DNA of 64,000 nucleotides from Sipunculus nudus (lineage: Eukaryota; Annelida; Sipuncula; Golfingiida; Sipunculidae), in NCBI GenBank assembly GCA_026874595.1, contig CM049316.1:68226676-68290675 (forward strand). Direction: 5' to 3'. Below the pieces are notes generated by a model. The model saw only the letters and a program-made list of their open reading frames with translations. It searched no databases and had not been told where the DNA came from. The position numbers and the translations under genes are program-made. Positions 32,801-38,599 of this stretch are shown here, in pieces (positions within the stretch are counted from its first letter, which is position 1; each line of letters opens with the position of its first letter).

Positions 32801-34766
32801 AAGACAAATGTACGAACAGATAAAAATCTATTATCCTGTATTTATGAATTAACTTACATTTCCCATATTTCAGGTCTCCAACTCAATTGAAATATACTGA
32901 AATTAACATAGGAGTAGGATGCAGCCAAGTTGTTAAGGCATTTGACTGTGGAGAGGAAGACGGCTGGTTTGAACCCTTAAAAGCTTCAATGGCAAAATTG
33001 CAAAATCTAATTATTTATAACCTAAAAGATTCACTATGAGCAGGTTATCTACCATTTGAACTATGCAAGAGCTAATGCAAGAGCAGAATACTTAAAATTC
33101 TGTAAAACCTCACAAGATTTGGCCAACTGTCTTAAGTACAGGTTATGACTCCTAGATTATTCCTTACCCCATGTATATAAAATCTAAAGGAGGATTTATA
33201 TTTATGATTATGTATTTGAGCTCATATTAGTGTCTTTTTCATCGTTCAATAGACAGTACCACTGAAAGGCCATGGAGTTAACCTTAATCAAAAACCTCAC
33301 TGAAATCAACACAGACCTTAATTGATAGAAAAGGAAACAAACATACAGACAATCTAACAGGACACACAGATATTGTGAAAATGTAAGTTATCAAACATTA
33401 ATGTTAGCAAGGAGTTTACAGGGCTGGAGTATAAACTGTCAGAAGCCCCGCCAGGCCCCAAGTGTCAGTTGTTCGCTATTTGCAATTAACACCTGATAAG
33501 CCCATTAACTCTATTGTGAGTCTATTGTGCCACGGTGTCAGGCCCAACGGCGGCACGGCCTTTGATAAAGTGAGTCTGCTAGATGTTTCTTCCATGGTCC
33601 GCTGTAGCTAGCTGAAGTGGAGAGCGATATATCCAGTAACTGAGCAGTAAATCACTAGAAAAACATTGACCGGAATTATGAATGCGCAAATGGTTTGTTT
33701 TGTCAAGAATTATGCGCATAAATATATCTAGAGAGGTCGCGTGTTGAGGAATCACTGGATCAAATTTGGGATAGATGCGGTCTACCAAAATTCATGACAG
33801 ACGACCGGTAAGTGTAAACCTTACTTTCCTTGAAAAACTTCGGAATTATAAAATTTTGGGTAACTTTTCACACTTCTGACATATATTAATAATTAGCCTT
33901 GTATTATAGTATTCCGTCGATAACTATATGTTTTGATGCCCATGACCGGATGACTTTCATTTAAATGGATAACAGTGAGCCATCGCCCGCTCTGTCACTG
34001 ACGGCGTTGTTCTCGTATTATTGCCCATGTTTACCGCAGCCCAGCTATAGCTGAAGCATCATTAGCAATGACAGCTACACACACATTTCACACACATATG
34101 AAAATATGGTGTACAATCTTACGATTGTTCCAATATTTACATTAAATACATTAAGTACTACTGAAGAAAAATCAGACATTAGATACACTGATTGCATTTA
34201 AGTTATCCGTGTCACAATTTAAATTAAAATAGCGGTACTATTATATCTGTAATTATTATGTTAAATTATGGAACCATATGTTTATTGCAATGAGGTTAAA
34301 TGTACATTTTTATATGGAATTTCAGAAACTCAGTTCTGCAGAATGGGCAGAAGGGGGGTCTCTCGCACTGTATCAATTAGCGCCAGGCTTATCAGTGGTA
34401 TCTCAGTGAGCGAGTTTTATGACCCTGTCAGCAACATCTGACATGACCAGACTCTTACTTGATACTCCAGCCCTGTAAACTACTTGATGTTAGGGAAAAA
34501 AAAAGAAACATAAAATCGTGAATCAGTTTATGCTTGTATAACAAATTTTAACTGCTAGTAGTTTTCTTTTCTGATGGCAGGACTTACCCTCTCAAAGAAT
34601 GAATGTCGATCATCATCAGGATAAAACACAGCATTGTCCTGTGGAGGTTCAAACGGGGTGCCGTACTTGGATAACCGAGACCCTTGTCTCTTACCCCGGA
34701 ATCGTATTACAACTGGTTCTTCTGTCTCTTCCATGTTGGCAGTCTCACTCATTATTCTGTTGTATC
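2690..34766 (-). CDS. CLC-6/7-class H+/Cl- exchange transporter gene (14 coding exons seen; C-terminus off left edge)
   Basis: Multi-exon minus-strand gene for an intracellular (endosomal/lysosomal type) chloride-proton exchanger. Exons on the plus-strand scale: 34588-34766 (ATG at 34752), 32444-32583, 21666-21795, 19718-19798, 18973-19148, 18416-18508, 16066-16309, 14944-15138, 12229-12311, 5608-5718, 5413-5540, 4539-4710, 3902-4076, and one of three copies at 2690-2859/2898-3067/3106-3275. All junctions are GT-AG and all phases join without a break, giving 687 codons. Family signatures: ESLDY near the N-terminus; GSGIP (Ser about 181); GPEGP with gating Glu about 224; SMEE with proton Glu about 291, a 67-residue spacing like CLC-7; GLVVP about 567-571; pore Tyr about 663. 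Two NNT sequons in the luminal loop (about 505, 510) recall CLC-6, which is glycosylated. The two CBS domains expected afterwards were not found in 1-2690. Family assignment is very secure; CLC-6 versus CLC-7 is not. Confidence 0.92.
2898..3067 (-). CDS. CLC gene exon 15, copy 2 (middle)
   Basis: 170 nt, the same structure 208 bp from copy 3. It encodes MEITNDIRFLLPIM... and has Cys (TGC) where the other copies have Arg (CGC) just before the donor. It is separated from copy 3 by only 38 bp, which is too short for a normal intron if both were used. Confidence 0.85.
3106..3275 (-). CDS. CLC gene exon 15, copy 3 (first in transcription order)
   Basis: 170 nt between acceptor TTTACAG and donor GTTAGA. 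It encodes MDITNDIRFPLPIM..., the AKWVGDFF helix and THPLYHALLE with the pore Tyr, then CIPFLDSEP. It differs from the other copies at E to D and L to P in the first ten residues. It starts in phase 0 and ends in phase 2, so it cannot be followed in frame by copy 2 or 1. Confidence 0.85.
3317..3901. other. CLC intron, nothing recognised
   Basis: AT-rich intron between CLC exons 14 and 15. I see no second coding exon, repeat match or RNA gene here. Confidence 0.5.
3902..4076 (-). CDS. CLC gene exon, FALIGAASFFGG helices
   Basis: 175 nt, one base then 58 codons, ending in phase 0 at ATG before donor GTGAGG. It encodes DPGAFALIGAASFFGGVSRL and MSLTVIM, the CLC N-O helix region. It joins exactly to the MEITND start of any of the three downstream exon copies. 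Confidence 0.93.
4539..4710 (-). CDS. CLC gene exon with ACWSAG and GLVVP motif
   Basis: 172 nt, phase 1 to 2. It encodes VATLLFDTGERAIHHLFSR, a membrane helix ending VACWSAGVSISSGLVVPML. The last part is the third CLC anion-binding motif, usually GxFxP (GLFVP in CLC-6); here Phe is replaced by Val. Confidence 0.93.
4975..5046 (-). repeat. tRNA-derived SINE head
   Basis: On the minus strand the sequence reads TGGTAGCTCAGTGGTAGA (A-box like), then GGGTTCAGTTCCC (B-box like) about 30 bases on. This is a Pol III internal promoter of a tRNA-derived SINE. It lies in the CLC intron and lacks a full cloverleaf, so it is not called as a tRNA gene. Confidence 0.6.
5190..5290. repeat. Repeat related to 36850-36935
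   Basis: 'atagccatgctggtcctttg' followed by 'agaatacacagaa' and 'gggaatcatacccatgacc' recurs in diverged form at 36850-36935 in the same orientation. Part of it also resembles the SINE head at 4975-5046. Confidence 0.5.
5413..5540 (-). CDS. CLC gene exon, luminal loop with two N-glycosylation sequons
   Basis: 128 nt, phase 2 to 1, acceptor TTTTTTAG, donor GTAAG. It encodes a Cys-containing loop (TDCISHDEQ, YTCPPG), two NNT sequons, and ends TYNE. It joins the next exon to give YNEVATLLF, matching CLC-6 YNDMATLFF. The glycosylation-type sequons resemble CLC-6; CLC-7 is not glycosylated and relies on Ostm1. Confidence 0.88.
5608..5718 (-). CDS. CLC gene exon, luminal loop
   Basis: 111 nt, acceptor GGTCAG, donor GTATGTG. 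It starts with one base completing the Lys codon left by the previous exon and ends in phase 2. It encodes MWKCGLFSGVHLSPIKEVTL and then ends in FGYWQ. It is less conserved, as expected for a CLC luminal loop; the support is the perfect phase fit on both sides. Confidence 0.72.
6044..6174 (+). repeat. Fragment of GGTGGYGCCACC repeat (left half, split by LTR element)
   Basis: Starts 'aggtggtgccaccagtcttg', then 'catgcaaaatttcaggcag' and 'caaaccactc'. It matches the units at 25.26-26.1 kb. It ends at CAGGT, where the LTR retrotransposon is inserted; the repeat resumes at 11707. Confidence 0.8.
6175..6367 (+). repeat. 5' LTR
   Basis: Begins TGTAACAATACTGG and ends CCTTGAAACA. It matches 11514-11706 with 7 substitutions and no length difference, so the insertion is old enough to have diverged. 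Confidence 0.95.
6368..6385 (+). other. Candidate primer binding site
   Basis: TGGTGGCAGCGGTG directly follows the 5' LTR. PBS sequences start TGG, the complement of a tRNA CCA end. The donor tRNA was not identified. Confidence 0.5.
6521..7147 (+). pseudogene. LTR element gag, capsid part (ended by in-frame TGA)
   Basis: 208-codon frame from ATG with the retrotransposon Gag pattern (W..F...F.FFM..AGF, LL.NLGG.EL..IYSSL). The TGA at 7145-7147 is in the same frame as the zinc-knuckle ORF downstream, so gag is interrupted by a nonsense change. Gag would form the particle that packages element RNA. Confidence 0.85.
7148..7510 (+). pseudogene. LTR element gag, nucleocapsid with double zinc knuckle
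   Basis: Same frame as the capsid part. The knuckles are CxxC-xxx-H-x6-C (CAFCGKKHVWGRDKC) followed closely by CxxC-x4-H-x4-C (CSKCKGRNHFAIKC). This tandem arrangement is typical of Mag-type Gypsy elements. A TGA at 7508-7510 ends the frame; protease continues in the +1 frame. Confidence 0.88.
7506..7720 (+). pseudogene. LTR element protease (broken)
   Basis: In the +1 frame relative to gag: KLQIDTGNSVNVLP, with the aspartic protease D-T-G at 7554-7562. An in-frame TAA follows near 7657, and the frame shifts again near an A-run at about 7711-7718 before the RT frame. It is too damaged to encode an active protease. Confidence 0.78.
7670..9310 (+). pseudogene. LTR element pol: reverse transcriptase and RNase H
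   Basis: 546-codon frame. RT spans about residues 85-300 with catalytic Asp about 177 (KLDLRNRYW) and the VADD box about 237-240 in place of the common YxDD. The thumb/connection pattern VTFLGHKIGKDG follows. RNase H has Asp about 392 (QCDAS), Glu about 429 and Asp about 454 (YSDHKPL). It is the longest intact part of the element; the frame is lost through a one-base deletion relative to the duplicate copy at 9754-10212. Confidence 0.92.
9173..10212 (+). repeat. Internal duplication within the LTR element pol region
   Basis: Three head-to-tail copies of a unit starting 'tccagatcatatctacc' and ending 'catgaggtggca': 9173-9630 (458 bp), 9631-9753 (123 bp, inner part deleted) and 9754-10212 (459 bp). 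The short copy jumps from 'gaata' near its start to the integrase zinc region near its end. Copies 1 and 3 differ by one indel, which decides the reading frame. Confidence 0.93.
9610..10251 (+). pseudogene. LTR element integrase zinc-binding region (duplicated copy)
   Basis: 213-codon frame spanning the second and third duplication copies. It has the integrase HHCC pattern: LHSTHTG followed by VYWACM and CDVC. It ends at 10251, one frame away from the catalytic core that starts by 10248. Confidence 0.85.
10248..10532 (+). pseudogene. LTR element integrase catalytic core
   Basis: The D,D(35)E triad is visible: Asp in TVDYYSGFW, Asp in SDNGPQF, and Glu in NGMAEAAVK exactly 35 residues between. 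A TAA at 10530-10532 interrupts it. Confidence 0.9.
10533..10895 (+). pseudogene. LTR element integrase C-terminal part
   Basis: Continues in the same frame as the core: LEYRNVPTQDAGISPAQ, then an open stretch 10614-10841 (GQTVHMRP, WRKAVVTK), then a further in-frame TGA near 10839. Pattern of a Gypsy integrase tail; non-functional as it stands. Confidence 0.75.
11501..11513 (+). other. Polypurine tract of LTR element
   Basis: AAGAAGGAGGGA lies directly before the TGTAAC start of the 3' LTR, the expected plus-strand primer site for reverse transcription. Confidence 0.85.
11514..11706 (+). repeat. 3' LTR
   Basis: Same length as the 5' LTR, with the same TG...CA ends. It is followed directly by the CAGGT target duplication and the resumed host repeat. 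Confidence 0.95.
11707..11830 (+). repeat. GGTGGYGCCACC repeat (right half, split by LTR element)
   Basis: Starts with the duplicated CAGGT and continues 'ggtgccacaagtcttgta' and 'cacaattttaggctgat'. It is the continuation of the unit interrupted at 6174, showing that the LTR element landed in an existing repeat. Confidence 0.8.
12229..12311 (-). CDS. CLC gene exon, short helix and luminal cysteines
   Basis: 83 nt, phase 0 to 2, acceptor TTTTAG, donor GTAGGT. It encodes VIVATISTFLPAAFQCTH and ends KSGDEI. The FLPAAFxC pattern matches the end of CLC-6/7 helix J and the start of the luminal loop. It has no long open frame and was recovered from splice-phase continuity. A MITE lies just outside it and the LTR element sits in the next intron. 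Confidence 0.78.
12467..12606. mobile_element. Small MITE with 16 bp inverted ends
   Basis: 140 bp with ends CACCAGGGCTGGCACA and the inverse TGTGGCAGCCCTGGTG (15 of 16 match). It has an inner inverted pair around 'agaccaat' / 'ttggtctga'. A diverged relative sits at about 34866-35016. No open frame; it lies near CLC exon 12229-12311. Confidence 0.65.
12607..14943. other. CLC intron with minor repeat pieces
   Basis: Mostly unique AT-rich DNA. 13981-14105 contains 'agaccctcccctttccaaaatcctg'-like text that recurs at 15411-15605 and 38960-39020. Short reads on either strand here look like chance frames. Confidence 0.45.
14944..15138 (-). CDS. CLC gene exon, GGLLGALFNFLN helix
   Basis: 195 nt, 65 codons, phase 0/0. 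It encodes the helix ending LGGLLGALFNFLNLKIARFR, a hallmark of CLC-6/7 (helices I-J), then a basic cytosolic loop and the start of the next helix (EPVIIM). Confidence 0.92.
15411..15605. repeat. C-rich dispersed repeat
   Basis: Contains 'ggtccagggggtccg', a C-run (15431-15442) and 'ggacccctacttttccaaat', related to 13981-14105 and, in part, 38960-39020. The open frames here are low-complexity artefacts. Confidence 0.5.
16066..16309 (-). CDS. CLC gene exon with SAGAAAG and SMEE (proton glutamate)
   Basis: 244 nt, ending in phase 0 with donor GTAAG. It encodes FISAGAAAGVASAFGAPVGG, then LLFSMEEVSSFWN and an aromatic helix. The Glu about 291 aligns with the internal proton-transfer Glu of CLC exchangers. 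Together with the gating Glu about 224 it predicts an exchanger rather than a channel. Confidence 0.93.
16386..16505 (-). repeat. Truncated copy of the 20.2-20.9 kb SINE
   Basis: 'ttggtggaggtaaccatctc', 'atatcctggtgtaaaccagg' and 'tgcacctgcaggccctagat' match the two SINEs at 20170-20957. The tRNA-like head is missing. Confidence 0.65.
16506..18415. other. CLC intron, nothing recognised
   Basis: AT-rich intron sequence. No coding exon fits between the flanking CLC exons, whose phases join directly, and no strong repeat match was seen. Confidence 0.45.
18416..18508 (-). CDS. CLC gene exon, post-GPEGP segment
   Basis: 93 nt, entering with one base and leaving with two. It encodes SLVGAGLSQFKSDTLRFR and ends NSEDR. 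It continues directly from the GPEGP exon and corresponds to the CLC stretch before the R-R-N/D-F-I/V-S-A-G-A-A-A-G helix. Confidence 0.87.
18973..19148 (-). CDS. CLC gene exon with GSGIP and GPEGP pore motifs
   Basis: 176 nt, phase 0 to 2. It encodes GGSGIPELIGFLNG (selectivity-filter Ser about 181) and MPVGPEGPMIHLG (gating Glu about 224). Most animal intracellular CLCs have Lys or Arg before that Glu (GKEGP/GREGP); here it is Pro. The central Ser agrees with chloride-selective CLCs rather than the Pro of plant nitrate exchangers. Confidence 0.92.
19201..19266 (+). repeat. GA-rich microsatellite
   Basis: Runs of gagaga interrupted by aaa and ggg, directly behind the acceptor side of a CLC exon. 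The open frames over it are low complexity. Confidence 0.9.
19718..19798 (-). CDS. CLC gene exon, second transmembrane segment
   Basis: An 81 nt, 27-codon exon in phase 0/0, with acceptor TTACAG and donor GTAAGT. It encodes a Gly/Ala/Leu-rich helix beginning NHGLLVAWGW (about residues 146-172), leading directly into the GSGIP exon. Confidence 0.85.
20165..20957 (-). mobile_element. Outer tRNA-derived SINE, split by a second SINE
   Basis: The body at 20170-20493 ('ggaggtaactgcctcc', 'atatcctggtgttatcctgg', 'aggccctgggtacataatc') continues at about 20906-20957, where the minus strand reads GGCTTGTGTGGCTCAGGGGAAGAGC, the tRNA-like head. The two pieces are separated by the inner SINE and flanked at the break by the duplicated TAAGATTCAAACTT. 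Confidence 0.75.
20494..20891 (-). mobile_element. Inner tRNA-derived SINE with 14 bp target duplication
   Basis: 398 bp. The minus strand has an A-box (TGGCTCAGGGGTAGAG), a B-box (GTTCGAATCTC) and a terminal A-run (T-run at 20494-20500). Target duplications TAAGATTCAAACTT lie at 20480-20493 and 20892-20905. It is the same family as the outer SINE, so this is a self-nested insertion. Confidence 0.82.
21251..21560 (+). mobile_element. tRNA-derived SINE (second family), plus copy
   Basis: The head reads GGCCTGGACAGCTGAGCGGT (A-box) and GGGTTTGATCC (B-box), then 'gggttgtagtgggctgtcca' and 'ggttctctctgggttctctg'. The same elements in the same order occur inverted at 53701-53881. The right end is approximate. 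Confidence 0.75.
21666..21795 (-). CDS. CLC gene exon, first transmembrane helix
   Basis: Phase 2 to phase 0, 130 nt. It encodes LDWDRWVMMGFIGVAVG and continues as a hydrophobic helix (about residues 102-145), matching CLC helix B. It lies more than 10.6 kb from the preceding exon; that intron holds the large repeat arrays. Confidence 0.88.
21796..22890. other. CLC intron, little recognised
   Basis: AT-rich. A GTGGTGCCACC motif near 21909 is a short relic of the palindrome repeat family; otherwise nothing was identified. Confidence 0.4.
22900..23420. repeat. Degenerate GAGTCC/AAGTCC simple repeats
   Basis: Two blocks (about 22905-23036 and 23285-23410) are made of irregular 'caagtccaagtc' and 'gagtctgagtc' hexamer-like units, separated by AT-rich DNA. 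Confidence 0.7.
24544..24558 (+). repeat. Poly-C tract
   Basis: Fifteen consecutive C. Length may be unreliable in any assembly. Confidence 0.8.
24764..24947. mobile_element. Tc1/mariner-like MITE flanked by TA
   Basis: Starts CAGTGGGACCCC after TA and ends GGGTTTAACTG before TA; the ends are imperfect inverted repeats. Similar CAGTGAAACC-type ends occur near 58588, 32386 and 36232. No open frame. Confidence 0.5.
25255..26300 (+). repeat. Tandem array of second GGTGGCGCCACC repeat family (units about 270-290 bp)
   Basis: Units begin near 25262, 25549 and 25819 with 'tgtaggtggcgccacctgtc', and include 'cctgcaaaattttaggcag' and a second palindrome before 'attttttgtgtatgtt'. They share only the palindrome with the 336 bp family. 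The right end holds an imperfect hairpin GTATCCGC...GCGGATAC at 26268-26298. Confidence 0.88.
26301..26660 (+). repeat. Single unit of the 336 bp palindrome repeat
   Basis: 'caggtggctccaccagtctg', 'gaaggatatgggtaacagag', 'gaagattctaggtccagttg', then 'gggacctatgggtcacgacg'. Same order of parts as the array at 29.75-31.4 kb. Confidence 0.85.
27541..28310. repeat. Diverged dispersed repeat, partner of 40147-40545
   Basis: 27713-28073 shares ordered blocks with 40147-40545 ('aatgccacaacatgg', 'aaataaaatatgatt', 'aaacaatat..atgctaatta', 'gcaatac..cactttgt'). No coding signal. Confidence 0.6.
28311..29600 (+). repeat. Two 672 bp tandem units related to the 336 bp family
   Basis: Anchors recur at 28314/28986, 28441/29112 and 28652/29324, giving a spacing of 671-672 bp. 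The unit ends resemble the 336 bp family ('tcgaagga', 'ggcatggtaggggatttt'). The second unit runs straight into the ACGG run at 29634. Confidence 0.82.
29601..31455 (+). repeat. Tandem array of about 336 bp units with GGTGGCGCCACC palindrome
   Basis: After an ACGG block and 'gtcagctgagctaaaaat', about five head-to-tail units follow. The anchor 'tatgggtaacagagacc' sits at 29931, 30259, 30595, 30931 and 31268 (spacings 328, 336, 336, 337). Each unit carries the palindrome followed by 'agtctgca'. The array ends with another ACGG block and 'gtcagctgagctaaaaatgg'. ORFs across it are repeat reads. Confidence 0.93.
31456..32443. other. CLC intron
   Basis: No gene. A GGGTTTCACTG-TA terminus near 32386 resembles the end of the CAGT/TA MITE group. 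Confidence 0.45.
32444..32583 (-). CDS. CLC gene exon, cytosolic N-terminus with ESLDY motif
   Basis: Between acceptor TTTTCAG and donor GTCAGA. It enters in phase 0 (GGC CGT GAC) and leaves in phase 2 (AG). It contains YESLDY, the short motif before the first membrane helix in CLC-6 and CLC-7 class proteins, followed by a basic segment ending WLQTQPS. Length 140 nt. Confidence 0.88.
32917..32985 (+). repeat. tRNA-like SINE head
   Basis: 'gcagccaagttgttaaggca' (A-box like) and 'ctggtttgaacccttaa' (B-box like), spaced as in tRNA-Leu/Ser-type heads. No complete cloverleaf was confirmed. Confidence 0.5.
32986..34587. other. CLC intron, nothing recognised
   Basis: First coding intron of the CLC gene. 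No repeat of the main families and no exon-like signal was found. Confidence 0.45.
34588..34766 (-). CDS. CLC gene, start-codon exon (residues 1-55)
   Basis: The acceptor ATTACAG lies just above 34766, followed by a 14-base 5' leader and ATG at 34752-34750. It encodes a hydrophilic cytosolic N-terminus beginning MSETANMEE and ending RHSFFER. The donor GTAAGT starts at 34587, in phase 0. The upstream acceptor means at least one noncoding 5' exon lies at a higher coordinate; it was not identified. The start is chosen because it is the first ATG of the exon and the frame joins cleanly to the ESLDY exon. Confidence 0.85.
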
Positions 34767-34861
34767 TGTAATAAAACAATGCACTATCAATACCATGCAA
34801 CCTAGACTGTGGGCTCAATTTACCAGAATAAATATAAGTTTTGCTCCTCAATAGCAAGATT

Positions 34862-35016
34862 ATCCGGTGCCACCCCAAGAGCTTGCACAGAGCAAAGAAT
34901 TGTAATCAGACCAATAAGAGCACAGTATCACAAGATTGTGCATCCAGCTTCAAATTTTAAACAAGCGACACCTTCTCTCGTTGGTCTGACTACACTGGGA
35001 CACCTGCAACAGAATC
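34862..35016. mobile_element. Diverged relative of the MITE at 12467-12606
   Basis: 'ttgcacagagcaaagaattg', 'aatcagaccaataagagcac' and 'gttggtctgactacactggg' follow the same order as in the 12.5 kb MITE. Outer ends have decayed. Confidence 0.6.
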
Positions 35017-37303
35017 TGGCAGAGCCTGGCCGAGAAGAACATCACTGTACTGGAGCAACATCCCTACTCATGGGGATCTTCAAGTGAACCTTTTTATAAG
35101 GCATGAATGCCATCAAGAGGGATGTAACGACGGACCAAGGGGCATGCATCCCAGAAGAATCCTGACAGCAGTACACAGAAATGTGGCAGAGAAGAACAAA
35201 AAGTGCATTAGACTCGAGGAGGTTTATTTTGAATGGGAAACCATGCAGTTTGTTATTTGGCATTGAAAGAAGTTGTTTGAGACACCAGTTCCATTACTTT
35301 TCAGACATACCACGTATCTGACTGTTTGAATTCAATGCATTAATTCACAGATGCATTGTGATACCCCTGATTAATATGAATGCATTAAAATCCTGTTAAG
35401 TTAAAGTCAATGGGATTGACAAATCAATGCAAAAACACCAGTGATTCAACAGAAAGAGGTCTTTACTTTGTCAGAATTTCCTGGTGACACTGGCATAATG
35501 AAGTATTCTACTTCAGCAAGCTTGACATATAACAACAAGATATTATAGTATAAAGCTAAGTGACTGAACATACCCATGCATTGTTATACACACAAGTATA
35601 TTTGTAAGTCCATGTTAACCTAGCTGAAACAGATCAGAGTACTTACTTGATAAACACATGAACCCTCACTCTAGTAATAAAAAGCTAGAGTACCAGTTAT
35701 ATTCAATGGTGCTGGAGTCACAATCACTCCAAAGCTGACACCACTGTGAGGAACCCAGTTGCTAATAAAACACCCTGACAGACCCTGAGGGCTTTATCAC
35801 AGGATCATATAATAACATCCTGTTAAAACATTCACTATTATTCTCTAAGAAACTGTATACTTTCCTTGTATCAAGTGACCAAGGAAGCACCCCTGTCTTA
35901 TACCAAAGTTTATGTGTATGTGCATTTGTGGTCTATTGCAAACAGCAAAATTAGAACTCGCAGACAGCATGTGTGGTTATAAATAGTATGCAAATCAAAC
36001 AGAAGAAAACTAACAAACAGAATCTGCATATATTTGTGAATACATGTGATCTATAACAATTTTACTGTGAACAGGAAACAACAGAAATACAAACAAGCAA
36101 AACCAGTTGCAACTTGTAAGTCAATTTATCTGTAAAAACTGTACTACAATAAACAGCAAACATAGGACAACTCATGAACAACCAATGGTGGTCTTCATGG
36201 ACAGTTGGTCTTTTGGACAGGTTCCACTGTGTTTAATATAAAACAACAAACACAGGAGAACGTACAGTGCTTTTGTGTTCACGTGTGTTTGATTTTTTTT
36301 TTACAATTTACATACTAAAGCACAAACAAGGCCAAGCAGATTGCTTGCAATTACAAGGCATGGACTTTGGCCGAAAGAGTTGTAAACAGTGTCACAGAAC
36401 ATTTGGCAATTTAGTTGTTTGATAATCACACAGTATGTGACATATGCTAAGTTCAAACTCTGCCCTGTCAGATCACATATTACTATTTGTCGTCTGTGTT
36501 TGTGATCAGTGCCAGCCAATCTACAGGTAAACCAACCAGGAAGTAACCGATTGGCAAAAGGTTGCGTGTGAAGGTGATCCTGATTTGAAGGTATGTTCAC
36601 ATTCTTTCTCTCCATGCATGTTGTCATACTTAAGCACAAGATTTAGCTAAATTTCTTGGTCATGCGAATAAAGCTCTATTTCTGCCTTAGATTACTTAAG
36701 TTTCCCTGTCATAAATGCAATATTTGATTTTACACAATTTTATTCCCGACAAGGGTTTTAAGTTCTCCAGTTTTCTTGAAACTTTTATGCGGTGTTATCT
36801 ATGATCCTGGTTACTTAAGCCACATTTTATGCAGTAAGAGAGATGTATGAATAGCCATGCTGGTTCATTGTATTTAGGGATGGAACTAGAATACACAGAA
36901 GTGTCTGTTCACTCACAGCTGATGGGAATCGACCGGAAATGGGAAGATCATGGGTGTGGGGGCTGGCATTTGTTTATTCCTACTGTCTTTTACTGCACTT
37001 CCTGCTTTTCATTTTGTTTCACATTCTCATTTACCTTTCCAGAATTTTAGCAGGGTGTGGGGGCAGCCAGCCCCTAAATTAAACACGTTATCACATGTAC
37101 CATTATTCACCTTTGAGAATCCATTCATGAAGCACAGTGACCTCTGGTGGACATTTGCAGAGTTATTCAGTCACAATAGTTTGAATAGTCTTAAATATCC
37201 TGGCTTTCCACTCGCTTGCAACTTGCCTTCCTGGCACAGTTAGTTACGCAGACATTTTGGGCGTGAGGTGGGTGGCTCGAATCCAGAATTCTTTACTTGT
37301 TCC
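35017..37303. other. Intergenic, no gene recognised
   Basis: Upstream of the CLC start exon; should contain its promoter and a noncoding 5' exon. GTAAGT-type minus-strand donors near 35645 and 38376 are candidates only. Open frames here show no domain. Confidence 0.35.
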
Positions 37304-37312
37304 CATTCATAC

Positions 37313-37878
37313 TAGCCCGATTTAATCGGACTCAGTATTATTAGGCCCTGCCATATACTGAGTCCGATAGCCATACAGTGATAGTTTCTATAATATAAGC
37401 CTCAGACTGCACACCACCCAATGCTCTTGTAACCAGTGTCAACAGGTTTTTATTACCCTGTGCCAGAGCATCACTCTTCAGAGCTAGGCCTGTTGAAACA
37501 AAATGAAACAGAATTTTAATTGTCAATCACTTGAGTCAGCGAGGCTATCAGTGAGGTCATCAAGTGCACCAACTGGACTGTTCTTCTCTGTCATTACTAA
37601 ACTCGCTGACATGCCTCTGGTATAAAGGTCAGTAAATGTTTAAAAATGATGATCCAAGTTTAATTTTAGCTGCTATCCAAACCAGTAAATACATACTTAT
37701 TGGCGTTAAAATGGTCTAATCCTACGTCTTGTTGTAAGGCAGTAAACAGGCAGGCAAAGATGATGCAACGGATCCATTGCATCTTCTGTGGCTTATATTG
37801 TAGAAACTCCCACCGTATGGCTATCGAACTCAGTATATGGCAGCGCCTTATAATATTGAGTCCAATTAAATCGGGCTA
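37313..37878. mobile_element. MULE-like MITE with about 90 bp inverted ends and 9 bp target duplication
   Basis: Ends TAGCCCGATTTAATCGGACT and its inverse extend imperfectly for about 90 bp (to 37405 and back to about 37790). Flanks CATTCATAC (37304-37312) and CATTCTTAC (37879-37887) match at 8 of 9 bases. Long inverted ends plus a 9 bp duplication suggest a Mutator-like origin. No transposase. Confidence 0.75.
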
Positions 37879-38572
37879 CATTCTTACATGTATTACTCTG
37901 TAAAAACACAGATATATATGTTATGATTTACTGTTTGCTGACATAGAGCATGGCTTCTGGGCTTGACCTTCTGCTTTGCATCTGATCTGGCACCCTATTT
38001 CCTGGTTTTAGTCCGTACCGCAGTGAACTGTGGCTCTGTATATATGCCTACAGAGCCACAACTGTACTGTCTAGATTATGATCTATTATGTAAAAAGAGT
38101 ACAAGCAGGGAAGGCATTTTCAGGATTTATGAAGAATTATAATATTTTAATTATTAATTCCATGCAGACTTTTATTCATTCAAATACATACCGTATCTTC
38201 CAAGGCCTCTTGAAAACCCTAATGACAATTAATGTCGCCTTGCCTGGGGGGTGTGACCACAAACCAACGCCGACCAAGTTAGTAAAATCTCACCAAGTTT
38301 GATAAGTTCATTGTTTTCTTCTCTTCTCAAAGACTGAAACTGGTGATCAAAATGTGAATGTTCAACTTTAGCACTTACATACTCTGAAGGTAATCGTGTG
38401 CATGATTATATTTATATTTCCCGGCAGTTTTAGAACAGATTAACCAGTTCAGAGTTCGATGTTCTCATCTATATATTCGGTCTCGGTTATCCGTATGTTT
38501 TCATCGCGCGGTTTATTCACATCAATCGGTAACAACAGTCCAAGAATTGACCGAACTCATTGAATTTTTTCC

Positions 38573-38594
38573 GGGGGGGGGGGGGGGGGGGGGG
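38573..38594 (+). repeat. Poly-G tract
   Basis: Twenty-two consecutive G; can form G-quadruplex structure and is prone to sequencing error. Confidence 0.85.
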
Positions 38595-38599
38595 AGGGA

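Noticed and set aside
36301-36639. 112-codon minus frame upstream of the CLC gene
   Set aside because: No domain, no splice context, no homology pattern that I recognise; composition is like the flanking DNA.
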